Positions 26,268-34,824 of a stretch of 64,000 nt of DNA are shown in pieces. Below the pieces are notes generated by a model. The model ran no database searches, was not told where the DNA came from, and saw nothing but the letters and a program-made list of their open reading frames with translations. The stretch is from JBDIAG01 sp047974565 (GTDB taxonomy: Bacteria > Actinomycetota > Actinomycetes > Actinomycetales > CAWJMD01): NCBI GenBank assembly GCA_047974565.1, contig JBKECN010000034.1, positions 1-64,000 of the forward strand. Reading direction: 5' to 3'. Each line of letters begins with the position of its first letter. The stretch's first letter is position 1. Position numbers and translations under genes: made by a program.

Positions 26268-27898
26268 GCAGCAATCAACTTCATCACCAGGGAGTCAACG
26301 TCGACCTGGGACACGACTGAACTGCGGCCCAGATCCCGCAATGTTGCTTCCGTGGGGAACCGAAGTGTTCGCAGGTCGGTGGCGTTGACCTGGGTGTGGC
26401 CAGAGAAGGTGCGGAAGAACTTGTCGATGATGGAGGAGTTGAGCCACACGACGATGCCTTTGGCAAGGTTCTCGTCCAGGCCGTGGCCGCAGACATGGAA
26501 GACGTTCAGGTGGTTCTCGAATGCCACCTCGCCGGGGTTGTCCTCGGGCGACCAGACCGAAGCGACGATCCGTCTCCGCTCTTCCTTCGCGCTGAATCGC
26601 TTGACGACCGCATACCAGCCTTCCGGCAGGAGCATCGCGCGGTCCTTGTCATCACAGGGGCGGAACCACTGTGGCTTACGAATCTCTCGTGGCCAGAGCA
26701 CCCCGCCGTCCCGGAGGTTGCCGGGGTAGACCAAGGGCACCGCACCCGGCTGCTCTACGGCACTCAGCGCCTGACGCGACCGGAAGTCCACCACCCTGCC
26801 GGTAGATACGTGAAGACCAAGATCGGTCAGCGAGCACGCTTGAGAGAGCACAATGTCGGCGACAGCCGTGTCGTCGGCGTCCGTCGCCAACCGAATGAAT
26901 CGGTTGGGGTCGTTCGGGAAGACAACCTCCTCGTAGGCAACTACCCGGGACGAGATGTCGTCGGTGTGATCACGGCTGACCGAGAGTTCTACGAACCCGG
27001 GAGTGGCGCCGCGTGTTCCGGCGAAGATCACATTCTCCTGGAGGACACCGGTATCAGCGAAGACCGTGGAGCGGGAATCGAAGACGTGAACTCGGTCCAG
27101 CGCGATCGAGTCGAGCAGGTGAGTGCGAAACGGCCCGAAGTAGGGGCCGTTGAAGAATGAGCGAGGGGTGATCGCGACGACTTGGCCGCCTGGCTTGAGT
27201 GCCGCGACGGAGAGGGAAAGGAACGCCGCATACAAGTTCGGCGCATCGATTCCGGCGGAACGCATGGCCGTGCGATGTGCGCTCGACACGGCAAGCTTCC
27301 CATAGGGAGGGTTCTCGAGCACGAGATCGAACTGGCCGTTCAGGCTGAGCGAGGCGCCCAAGCCGACCGATTCCAGGATGAAGTCCGCTTCGACAGCCTC
27401 GGCACGCACTCGACCGCCGCCCGCCTGCTCACATGCGGAAAGAGTGGCCCGTAGGCTCGCCAGCACGAGCGGGTCACGCTCGACCGCGACAATCTCCAGC
27501 GACAGTGCCGCCCGCTCTGCGAGCGCACGACTCACCAGCGCTGCTGTAAGCACGCCCGAGCCCGCGCCAGGGTCCAGCACCCGCAGCGTCCCGCTCTGGG
27601 GTAGGCGGGGAATCGAGGCGATCAACCGAGCCGCTTGCGCGGGCGTGAAGAACTGGCCGAACTGGCTCTGCGTGCGCGCATCAAGCCCGCCGAGGGCAGC
27701 CAGGCGCTCGCTCTCGGCGACACTCAACAGGTCCGCCGCCAACACGTTCGCATCGTATCCGGGGCCACTGACGTCGTGGTCGCGGCCGACGGCCGTCAGG
27801 TGGCGTTCGTAGCGGGGCTCGCTGAGCCAGCGGCGCGCGGCGGCTTCATCGAGTCGCTGGTGTCCGGCGCTGGTCAGGTGGCGTTCCCTAGACTTCAT
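26264..27898 (-). CDS. N6-adenine DNA methyltransferase of the BsuBI/PstI system
   Basis: 544 residues. SAM-binding motif I is VLDPGAGSGVLTAAL, the acidic loop is VAVERDPLV and the catalytic motif IV is LENPPYGK; a C-terminal target-recognition region follows. ATG 27898 is chosen because the frame above it runs through the tRNA gene; no strong ribosome site is seen, which may keep expression modest. It precedes and overlaps the restriction gene. The pair sits just downstream of tRNA-Val on the same strand. No integrase or repeated tRNA end was found. Confidence 0.92.
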   Translation of the reverse strand: MKSRERHLTSAGHQRLDEAAARRWLSEPRYERHLTAVGRDHDVSGPGYDANVLAADLLSVAESERLAALGGLDARTQSQFGQFFTPAQAARLIASIPRLPQSGTLRVLDPGAGSGVLTAALVSRALAERAALSLEIVAVERDPLVLASLRATLSACEQAGGGRVRAEAVEADFILESVGLGASLSLNGQFDLVLENPPYGKLAVSSAHRTAMRSAGIDAPNLYAAFLSLSVAALKPGGQVVAITPRSFFNGPYFGPFRTHLLDSIALDRVHVFDSRSTVFADTGVLQENVIFAGTRGATPGFVELSVSRDHTDDISSRVVAYEEVVFPNDPNRFIRLATDADDTAVADIVLSQACSLTDLGLHVSTGRVVDFRSRQALSAVEQPGAVPLVYPGNLRDGGVLWPREIRKPQWFRPCDDKDRAMLLPEGWYAVVKRFSAKEERRRIVASVWSPEDNPGEVAFENHLNVFHVCGHGLDENLAKGIVVWLNSSIIDKFFRTFSGHTQVNATDLRTLRFPTEATLRDLGRSSVVSQVDVDSLVMKLIAA

Positions 27899-28118
27899 GG
27901 CCCGGCGGACTAACCGAGAATGAGGCTGATCGGGCCGATCCAGATGAACGTGAGCGCGTTCCAGCATGCGGCCACGATCACGAGGTTCAGCCAGCCAGGG
28001 CCGTCCTCGACACGGTGAGGCAGTAGCTCCGGCTGTGCGACCGACCGGCGACACACGGAAGGTCGCTGACCTCCACACCGCCGCGAAGCCAGGAACGCGG
28101 CACCCTCGCCAGGTTGGG

Positions 28119-28191
28119 TGGGCCCGGCCGGACTCGAACCGACGACACACGCGGTGTAAACGCGTTGCTCTACCAACTGAGCTACAGGCCC
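28119..28191 (-). tRNA. tRNA-Val (anticodon TAC)
   Basis: 73 nt. The acceptor stem GGGCCTG pairs with CGGGCCC (one G-T). The D-arm is GCTCAGTTGGTAGAGC, the anticodon arm ACGCG-TTTACAC-CGCGT gives anticodon TAC, and the T-arm is GTCGG-TTCGAGT-CCGGC. The discriminator base is A, followed by CC in the DNA. It reads codons GUA/GUG. Confidence 0.97.
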
Positions 28192-28686
28192 TCGCGCGCG
28201 GTGCGCGGCGCCCGCCATTGTGACAGGTGCCTGCCAGCGCCGGTCACCAGGTTCCCTCGGGAGGGCTTCAACGCGTCAGCCGCAACGGTGATGCGGGCGA
28301 GCACCCTCGAGCCTCAACCGGTGGGAGTGGAAGGCTGCGGCCGTCGACGTCTCGGGTCATCGACGGCCGCAGCAAGGAAATTGATACCTCAATTACCGGC
28401 GTTGACCAAACGCAGCCGGTGTTCGGATGTATCGATAGGCGGACACGCCGATAGCCCGTTGGGGTGAACCTGCACTACACAGCGCTATCAGCGACGAGGT
28501 CGGCGCCGCATCCGGACGCACCCGAGCGCCGATGGCAGCCGACCCTGGACCCGGTCGATGGGGCGGCTTCCGCGCGAAATTGTCCGATTGTCACCGGTTT
28601 TCGCCGACCTTCGCTCCCCCGGCCCGGCTTCGAACAGTGGTGAGCGCCCCGCTCCCCGCAGCATCCAGCTCATCCCCCGAAAGGGG
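28192..28686. other. Gene-free stretch with a 13-bp perfect inverted repeat
   Basis: 495 bp between tRNA-Val and DUF3052. A perfect hairpin, CTGCGGCCGTCGA at 28335-28347 and its complement at 28360-28372 (12-base loop), is followed by AT-richer DNA (28373-28460). It may be a terminator for leftward transcription from DUF3052, though it lies 300 bp away, or a tRNA promoter boundary. No gene was recognised. Confidence 0.55.
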
Positions 28687-29118
28687 TCAGGAGCGTCGCT
28701 CACCCTTGGGCTGAACCAGTCGAATCCCCGTCCAGTCCTCACCCGCGGAGATCGTCTTGGTGACATTCAGCCCCACCGAGGGCGCAGCCTCCTCGACGTC
28801 CGCCGCGTCGACATGACCGTCTCGGCCTGCTTTGGGAGTGAGCAACCACACGGTGCCACCGGCCACCAACGACCCGAGAGTGTCGACGAGCGTGTCCACG
28901 AGGTCGCCGTCCCCGTCACGCCACCACAGCACGACGACCTCGACCATGTCGTCGGCATCCTCGTCGAGGAGGTCGGCACCGACGGCATCCTCGATGGCAT
29001 CGCGCAGTTCATGATCGACATCGGCGTCATAACCGAACTCCTGCACGGCTTGTCCAGGCTTCAGACCAAAGCGGGCCACCGTACCGATTCCCCCCGCGCC
29101 TTCCGCGGTCCCTACCAC
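28687..29118 (-). CDS. DUF3052 family protein
   Basis: 143 residues from GTG 29118 (VVGTAEGAGG), matching where family members begin; GAGGGGA lies upstream. Conserved family stretches are LKPGQAVQEFGYDADVD, VVVLWWRDGDGDLVDTL and TVWLLTPKAGRDGHVDAADV, ending ISAGEDWTGIRLVQPKG. The function is unknown. In actinobacteria this gene is often found near aceE, as here and in Mycobacterium tuberculosis, but reading the other way. Confidence 0.88.
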   Translation of the reverse strand: MVGTAEGAGGIGTVARFGLKPGQAVQEFGYDADVDHELRDAIEDAVGADLLDEDADDMVEVVVLWWRDGDGDLVDTLVDTLGSLVAGGTVWLLTPKAGRDGHVDAADVEEAAPSVGLNVTKTISAGEDWTGIRLVQPKGERRS

Positions 29119-29336
29119 TTGAAGAATCCCCTCGCGCTGTGAACATGGCGCCGGCCTCGGCCAGCCGGTTGGTACGAAGGTACCGACATCCGGCCGACCG
29201 CGCCCAATCGGGTGACCCATTCAAACCACAACCGATGGTCCTGCCACCCCACTTCGTACACCCGTCCCCGCCCGCAGAGCAGAAGTCTGGGCTGGTCGAC
29301 GTGCCGACTGATCAGGCGATGGGGCAGGCTTGCCGC

Positions 29337-30176
29337 ATGGGGAGAGTGACCCGACGAGTGCCTGTCACCCGGTTCACTCATGCCTGCGATGGCTCGACCA
29401 CCCTCAACCGCGCGGAGACCCTGGCGGTGGAGGAGCCCCTGGAGTTGCGGATCGACGGAATCTCGACGGTCACGACGATGCGCACACCCGGGCACGATGT
29501 GGACCTCGCCCTCGGCCTTCTGCTGGCCGAGGGGATGATCAGCCATCCGGACCAGATCGCCACGGCGGTGCACTGCAACGACGTGGGCCCGGACGGCAGA
29601 CCCACCTTCAACGTCCTCGACCTCGCCCGCCGGGACCCGAGCACGGCCCTGGACCTGCAGCACCGACGAACCTTCGGGATCACCTCGGCCTGCGGGGTCT
29701 GCGGCAGCGCCACCATCGACGCCATCCGGTCTCGCCAGGTGCTGCCCGACCTGAAGCTCGACACCACGATCGTCCCCCTCGACCTCATGGTCGCCCTGCC
29801 CGAGCGGATGCGCCGGGCTCAGAGCGTCTTCGACAAGACCGGCGGGCTGCACGCAGCAGCGCTCTTTCGTCCCGACGGCTCACTCGTGGTGCTACGCGAG
29901 GACGTGGGCCGGCACAACGCGTGCGACAAGGCGATCGGCTTTGCCGCGCGCGAGCTGGGGTGGCCGCTGCCTCCATTGCTGCTCACCCTGTCGGGACGAG
30001 CCTCCTTCGAACTCGTCCAGAAGGCGTGGGTGGCGGGTATCCCGATCGTGGCGGCCGTGTCGGCGGCGTCATCGCTGGCGGTCGAAGTGGCCGAAGCAGC
30101 CGGCCTCACCCTGGCGGGGTTCCTTCGCGGGCCTTCGCTGGTCTGTTACACCGCCCCTCACCGGCTCCAGACCTGA
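29337..30176 (+). CDS. fdhD: Formate dehydrogenase accessory sulfurtransferase FdhD
   Basis: 279 residues from ATG 29337 (MGRVTRRVPV), the usual actinobacterial start; an in-frame ATG at 29319 is possible. FdhD passes sulfur from IscS to the molybdenum cofactor of formate dehydrogenase. The persulfide loop is present as TSACGVCGSA; other family blocks are RTPGHDVDLALGLLLAEG and DVGRHNACDKAIG. No formate dehydrogenase is in the window. A molybdoenzyme gene does lie at 47-48.7 kb, but that is a SuoX-type enzyme which does not need FdhD. Confidence 0.94.
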   Translation: MGRVTRRVPVTRFTHACDGSTTLNRAETLAVEEPLELRIDGISTVTTMRTPGHDVDLALGLLLAEGMISHPDQIATAVHCNDVGPDGRPTFNVLDLARRDPSTALDLQHRRTFGITSACGVCGSATIDAIRSRQVLPDLKLDTTIVPLDLMVALPERMRRAQSVFDKTGGLHAAALFRPDGSLVVLREDVGRHNACDKAIGFAARELGWPLPPLLLTLSGRASFELVQKAWVAGIPIVAAVSAASSLAVEVAEAAGLTLAGFLRGPSLVCYTAPHRLQT

Positions 30177-30440
30177 GCGAGCCAGTCCGGCATCTGGGCA
30201 AGCATCTGGCAGGACGGCCCGGCCTCTGGAGGAGGGCAGACCGGGCGATCGAGCCCCCCGGCCCGGCGGACGACCCGTCGCGTGCCGTTTCGGCCGTGTC
30301 CAACGTGACGCAGCACACGCTGAGGGTGGAAGGATGGGGCGAGTCGCGCGCGAGCGCACCTACCTGAAGAGCCGACCCCGGCGCACCACGGCTGGGCCTG
30401 CGCACACTACGAGCCCGCCTTTTAGGACGAGAGGACGAAC

Positions 30441-33209
30441 ATGGCCAAAGACACCCGGCCCATCCTGAACGGACTACCGTCGAATCTGCCCGACATCGAC
30501 CCCGAGGAGACCGCGGAGTGGTTGCAGTCGCTCGACGACGTCAATGACATCGCGGGCCGCCGCCGGGCCCGGTACCTCATGCTCGAACTCAACCAGCGCG
30601 CGCGTGAACTCGGCGTCGGGGTTCCCTCGCTGACGGTCACCGACTACATCAACACCATTCCCCCCGAGCGCGAGCCCTACTACCCGGGTGACGAGCACCT
30701 GGAGCGCCGCTACCGCGCCTACCTGCGGTGGAACTCGGCGATCCTGGTGCACCGCGCGCAGCGGCCGGGCATCGGCGTCGGTGGCCACATCGCCTCGTAT
30801 GCCTCGTCCTCGACGATGTACGAGGTGGGCTTCAACCACTTCTTCCGCGGCCCGGATCACCCCGGCGGCGGCGACCAGGTGTTCTTCCAGGGGCACGCCG
30901 CGCCCGGCATGTACGCGCGCGCCTTCCTCGAAGGACGGCTCTCGGGCGACCAGCTGGACGGCTTCCGCCAGGAGCTGTCGCATCCGGGCGGCGGTATGCC
31001 CTCATACCCGCACCCGCGCCTGATGCCTGACTTCTGGCAGTTCCCGACCGTGTCGATGGGCCTGGGCCCGGCGAACGCCATCTACCAGGCACAGTTCAAC
31101 AAGTACCTGCACAACCGCGGCATCAAGGACACCTCCGAGCAGCATGTCTGGGCGTTCCTCGGCGACGGCGAGATGGACGAGCCGGAGAGCCGTGGCTTCC
31201 TCCAGCTCGCCGCGGTGGAGGAACTGGACAATCTCACCTTCGTCATCAACTGCAACCTGCAGCGACTCGACGGCCCGGTTCGCGGTAACGGCAAGATCAT
31301 CCAGGAGCTGGAAGGCACCTTCCGCGGCGCGGGCTGGAATGTCATCAAGGTGATCTGGGGCCGCGAGTGGGACATGCTGCTGGCCAAGGACGCCGAGAAC
31401 GCCCTCGTCCACCTGATGAACAACACCCCGGACGGCGACTACCAGACCTTCCGCGCCGAGAACGGCGCCTTCATCCGGGAGAACTTCTTCGGGCGTGACC
31501 CACGCACCCGGCGGATGGTCGAGGACATGTCCGACGGTGACATCTGGAAACTCAAGCGCGGTGGTCACGACTACCACAAGATGTACGCCGCCTACCGGGC
31601 CGCCACCGAGCACAACGGCCAGCCGACGGTCATCCTGGCCAAGACCATCAAGGGTTACGGCCTCGGGCCGAGTTTTGCCGGCCGGATGGCCGCTCACCAG
31701 ATGAAGAAGCTCAGCCTGGACGACCTGAAGTCGTTCCGTGACGACCTGCGGATCCCGATCAGCGACGCCGAACTCGAGAAGGACCCCTACCGTCCCCCGT
31801 ACTACAACCCGGGGCCGGACTCCGAAGAGATCCAGTACCTGCTCGACCGGCGCAAGGACCTGGGCGGCTACCTCCCGCAGCGGCGTACCACCTTCACCCC
31901 GCTCAAGCCGCCGGGGGACGAGGCCTACAAGATGGCCAAGAAGGGTTCGGGCAAGCAGCAGATCGCCACGACGATGGCCTTCGTCCGGATCCTCAAGGAC
32001 GTGATGCGGGACAAGGAGTTCGGCAAGCGGATCGCGCTCATCATCCCGGACGAGGCCCGCACCTTCGGGATGGACTCCTTCTTCCCGACGCTGAAGATCT
32101 ACAACCCGCACGGGCAGAACTACCTGTCGGTGGACCGTGAACTGATGCTGGCCTACAAGGAGTCTCCGGCCGGGCAGATCCTGCACGTGGGGATCAACGA
32201 GGCCGGCGCCATGGCCGCCTTCACCGCGGCCGGGACGTCGTACGCCACCCAGGGCGAGGCGATCATCCCGGTCTACATCTTCTACTCGATGTTCGGCTAT
32301 CAGCGCACCGGTGACGCGATGTGGGCCGCCGGAGACCAGATGGCACGCGGCTTCATCATCGGCGCCACCGCGGGGCGGACCACGCTCACCGGCGAGGGCC
32401 TCCAGCACGCCGACGGCCACTCCCCCATCCTGGCCGCCACCAACCCGGCCACCGTGGTGTACGACCCGGCCTTCGGGTACGAGATCGGCCACATCATGAA
32501 GGACGGCCTGCAGCGGATGTACGGGGAGCCGAACCCCGAGGACACCCGTCCGCAGAACGTCATGTACTACCTCACGGTGTACAACGAGCCGATGGTGCAG
32601 CCGGCCGAACCCGAGAACCTCGACGTCCAAGGCCTGCTCAAGGGCGCGTACCTGTACCGGCCGGGCGACGCCAACGGCGGTGAGTCGAACTCGGAGTCCA
32701 AGCGGGTGCAGTTGATGGCCTCCGGCGTGGCCATGCTGTGGGCCCTGGAGGCCCAGGAGTTGCTGGCCAAGGACTTCGGCGTGGCAGCCGACGTCTGGTC
32801 CGTCACCTCCTGGACGGAACTGCGTCGGGACGGGCTGGCCTGCGATACCGAGGCCTTCCTCAACCCCGGCAGCGCCGAGCGCAAGCCCTTCATCGCCCAG
32901 CAACTGCAGGGCCGGGACGGGCCGGTGGTCGCGGTGACCGACTACATGCGCCAGGTTCCCGATCAGATCTCCCAGTTCGTGCCGAACGAGTTCTCCTCCC
33001 TCGGCGCGGACGGGTTCGGCCTGTCCGACACCCGGCCCGCGGTGCGCCGGCACTTCCACATCGACGGCCCGTCGATCGCCTACCAGGCGCTGCGGATGCT
33101 CGCCGCCCGCGGCCAGGTGGATGCGGGAGCGCCCGCCAAGGCCTTCGAGATGTACCGGTTGGACGACGTCACGGCCGGTGCTTCGGGAAGTTCGGGCGGC
33201 GACGCCTGA
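30441..33209 (+). CDS. aceE: Pyruvate dehydrogenase E1 component, homodimeric type
   Basis: 922 residues. The thiamine-diphosphate enzyme decarboxylates pyruvate and acetylates the E2 lipoyl group, feeding the TCA cycle. The ThDP motif is GDGEMDEPESRG through VINCNLQRLDGPVRGN (about residues 238-278). Start: ATG 30441 with AGAGGACG before it. No E2 or E3 gene is adjacent, which is normal in actinobacteria, where AceE works with a shared E2. A strong hairpin follows the stop. Confidence 0.97.
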   Translation: MAKDTRPILNGLPSNLPDIDPEETAEWLQSLDDVNDIAGRRRARYLMLELNQRARELGVGVPSLTVTDYINTIPPEREPYYPGDEHLERRYRAYLRWNSAILVHRAQRPGIGVGGHIASYASSSTMYEVGFNHFFRGPDHPGGGDQVFFQGHAAPGMYARAFLEGRLSGDQLDGFRQELSHPGGGMPSYPHPRLMPDFWQFPTVSMGLGPANAIYQAQFNKYLHNRGIKDTSEQHVWAFLGDGEMDEPESRGFLQLAAVEELDNLTFVINCNLQRLDGPVRGNGKIIQELEGTFRGAGWNVIKVIWGREWDMLLAKDAENALVHLMNNTPDGDYQTFRAENGAFIRENFFGRDPRTRRMVEDMSDGDIWKLKRGGHDYHKMYAAYRAATEHNGQPTVILAKTIKGYGLGPSFAGRMAAHQMKKLSLDDLKSFRDDLRIPISDAELEKDPYRPPYYNPGPDSEEIQYLLDRRKDLGGYLPQRRTTFTPLKPPGDEAYKMAKKGSGKQQIATTMAFVRILKDVMRDKEFGKRIALIIPDEARTFGMDSFFPTLKIYNPHGQNYLSVDRELMLAYKESPAGQILHVGINEAGAMAAFTAAGTSYATQGEAIIPVYIFYSMFGYQRTGDAMWAAGDQMARGFIIGATAGRTTLTGEGLQHADGHSPILAATNPATVVYDPAFGYEIGHIMKDGLQRMYGEPNPEDTRPQNVMYYLTVYNEPMVQPAEPENLDVQGLLKGAYLYRPGDANGGESNSESKRVQLMASGVAMLWALEAQELLAKDFGVAADVWSVTSWTELRRDGLACDTEAFLNPGSAERKPFIAQQLQGRDGPVVAVTDYMRQVPDQISQFVPNEFSSLGADGFGLSDTRPAVRRHFHIDGPSIAYQALRMLAARGQVDAGAPAKAFEMYRLDDVTAGASGSSGGDA

Positions 33210-33254
33210 CCCGTACGCCGATCGAGCGAGGATGATTGAAAGCTGAATCACCCG

Positions 33255-33286
33255 AGTGGGGCCGGGTACGTGTGCCCGGCCCCACT
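33255..33286 (+). terminator. aceE terminator hairpin
   Basis: Perfect 12-bp stem AGTGGGGCCGGG/CCCGGCCCCACT with an 8-base loop, 46 bp after the aceE stop; no T-run. Confidence 0.8.
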
Positions 33287-33402
33287 TGCACGCCCCCGGA
33301 GAGACTGCCTGACCCCGCCGATGTCGAACTCCTGGACGAATCTCGGAGCGCCTGGTAGCTCATCGACACCATGCTTGTCCGCATTTCCAAAGACTGAGAG
33401 TT

Positions 33403-34110
33403 ATGTCGTCTGCGGACGAAGTCACCCTGTTGATCCACTCTAGGGGACTTTTGGCGCTGTTTGCCCCCACTTGCGTCAAGACAGTCACAGACAGTAATAG
33501 CCCGCCCGGCGCCATTACGCCCCTTGAACCAATTTCGACGCGCAACCTAATTCCGTGGTTACGGATTGCCGACGCTATGGATGTGACCGATCCAGCGCGG
33601 CAGGGCGCTCTAACCACGTACATGTCCTCGGTGACGTACGTATCCCTGGCCTTGACTCTTGTCAAGGTCGGCTCCGCCGTGGCCGTCGCGGCTTTGCTGG
33701 GCGTCACGATGCAGATAAGGCTGTGGCACCAGGTGGTGCCCACTCTCTGGTTCGGCACCGATCGCATCACCTTCGGGGTGATCGTCGGATGGTCGACGGT
33801 AGCCACGGCGGTCGTGGCGTTGGCGGGCTTGCTCGTGCTTGGCCTGCGAACCAGGGCGGTCGTCAGGTCGATCGCGTGGGCGGCCGGCATTCTCTCGATC
33901 TTCGAACTGATCGTTGCCGAAGCCGTCCTGGGGGCACTTGACCCCCCACGGATCCCGACGCTGCACCTGCTGGTCACCACGGCCATCTGCATGACGGGCG
34001 TCGCCATCGCCTTCACCGCGCTGGCGCGCCCCCGCAACAACTTCATGGCCCGGCTGCGCCAGACCTTCGAAGATCCTCGTCCGGAATCCGTTCGGTTCGG
34101 CCCGGCTTAG
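33403..34110 (+). CDS. Predicted membrane protein, four transmembrane segments, unknown function
   Basis: 235 residues if ATG 33403 is used; internal ATGs at 33577 (MDVTDPARQG) or 33622 may be the real start because the first 58 residues look unlike a membrane protein. Four hydrophobic segments follow: VTYVSLALTLVKVGSAVAVA, FGVIVGWSTVATAVVALAGL, IAWAAGILSIFELIVAEAVL and LLVTTAICMTGVAIAFTALA. The C-terminus is short and cytosolic-looking. I recognise no family; it has no signal-peptidase Ser/Lys motif. It ends 14 bp before a secreted-protein gene and is probably part of the same operon, perhaps as a membrane partner. Confidence 0.65.
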   Translation: MSSADEVTLLIHSRGLLALFAPTCVKTVTDSNSPPGAITPLEPISTRNLIPWLRIADAMDVTDPARQGALTTYMSSVTYVSLALTLVKVGSAVAVAALLGVTMQIRLWHQVVPTLWFGTDRITFGVIVGWSTVATAVVALAGLLVLGLRTRAVVRSIAWAAGILSIFELIVAEAVLGALDPPRIPTLHLLVTTAICMTGVAIAFTALARPRNNFMARLRQTFEDPRPESVRFGPA

Positions 34111-34124
34111 CACAAGGAGAAACA

Positions 34125-34778
34125 ATGAGCACCAACGTCACCCCTCGCCGGCGAATGGCCAAGACCGCTGCTGCGGCCGCCTTCGTCCTCGGCGTCACCG
34201 CACTGCCGGCGGCAGCCACCATGATCATGCAGAACTTCATCGAGGCGGACATCCAGGCCGCTCCCGCGTGCATGGTCAAGACCGCCGGCGCCGATGCCGG
34301 CCACACCAGCGGCCTGGTGACCTTCAACACCACCAACACCCAGAGCAACAACGCCACCGACGGTGTGCAGTTGCTCAATGAGACCTTCACCATCAAGGCG
34401 CTCAAGGGCGACCGGCTGATCTCCAGCAGTGCCGGAGTGATCACGAACAACTGCACCTACCCGCTGACCGTCTCGCTGGTCGCCGAGGGTCAACTGGGCG
34501 ACGCGATGTGGGAAGGCTCGTGGACCGACATCTCCGCCGACCTCTACCTCGGCACCGCCAACGGCACGGCCACCACCGATTTCAGCAACGCCAGTGCCTG
34601 GCTTACCTCGCCGATCCACGCCAACAGCACCGGGGTCACCGACACCCAGACCGGAAGCGTGACACTCGCCCCGAACGACACCGCGCTGCTCGGCTGGCAG
34701 ATCGACGCCGGCACCAGCGCCGACACCACGACGTCCAACGCCGTGCTGCGCTTCACGGTCAGCGGGCAGCCGGCCTGA
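34125..34778 (+). CDS. Secreted protein, unknown family
   Basis: 217 residues with a strong AAGGAG before ATG 34125. A Sec signal peptide is evident: RRR, a hydrophobic AAAAAFVLGVTAL core and an ALPAAA cleavage region. The mature protein starts ATMIMQNFIEADIQA, resembling the mature start of the next gene's product. It is Thr/Asn/Ser/Ala-rich with predicted beta character and two Cys (PACMVK and NNCTYPL) that could form a disulfide. I do not recognise the family; it may be a small surface or fibre-forming protein. It lies 14 bp after the membrane-protein gene and 46 bp before the discoidin-type gene. Confidence 0.8.
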   Translation: MSTNVTPRRRMAKTAAAAAFVLGVTALPAAATMIMQNFIEADIQAAPACMVKTAGADAGHTSGLVTFNTTNTQSNNATDGVQLLNETFTIKALKGDRLISSSAGVITNNCTYPLTVSLVAEGQLGDAMWEGSWTDISADLYLGTANGTATTDFSNASAWLTSPIHANSTGVTDTQTGSVTLAPNDTALLGWQIDAGTSADTTTSNAVLRFTVSGQPA

Positions 34779-34824
34779 GGGTGAGCGCCCCACGTGGGGC
34801 GCCGTCACGGCAGGAGTAGCGGGA

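Noticed and set aside
25123..28118. tRNA-Val attachment site for an integrated element around the restriction-modification pair
   Set aside because: I found no copy of the tRNA 3' end on the other side and no integrase.
31002..33251. 749-codon minus-strand frame opposite aceE
   Set aside because: A GC-driven shadow of aceE; no motif or ribosome site.
33403..34110. SipW-type signal peptidase
   Set aside because: It has membrane helices only; the Ser and Lys/His motifs of S26 peptidases are absent.
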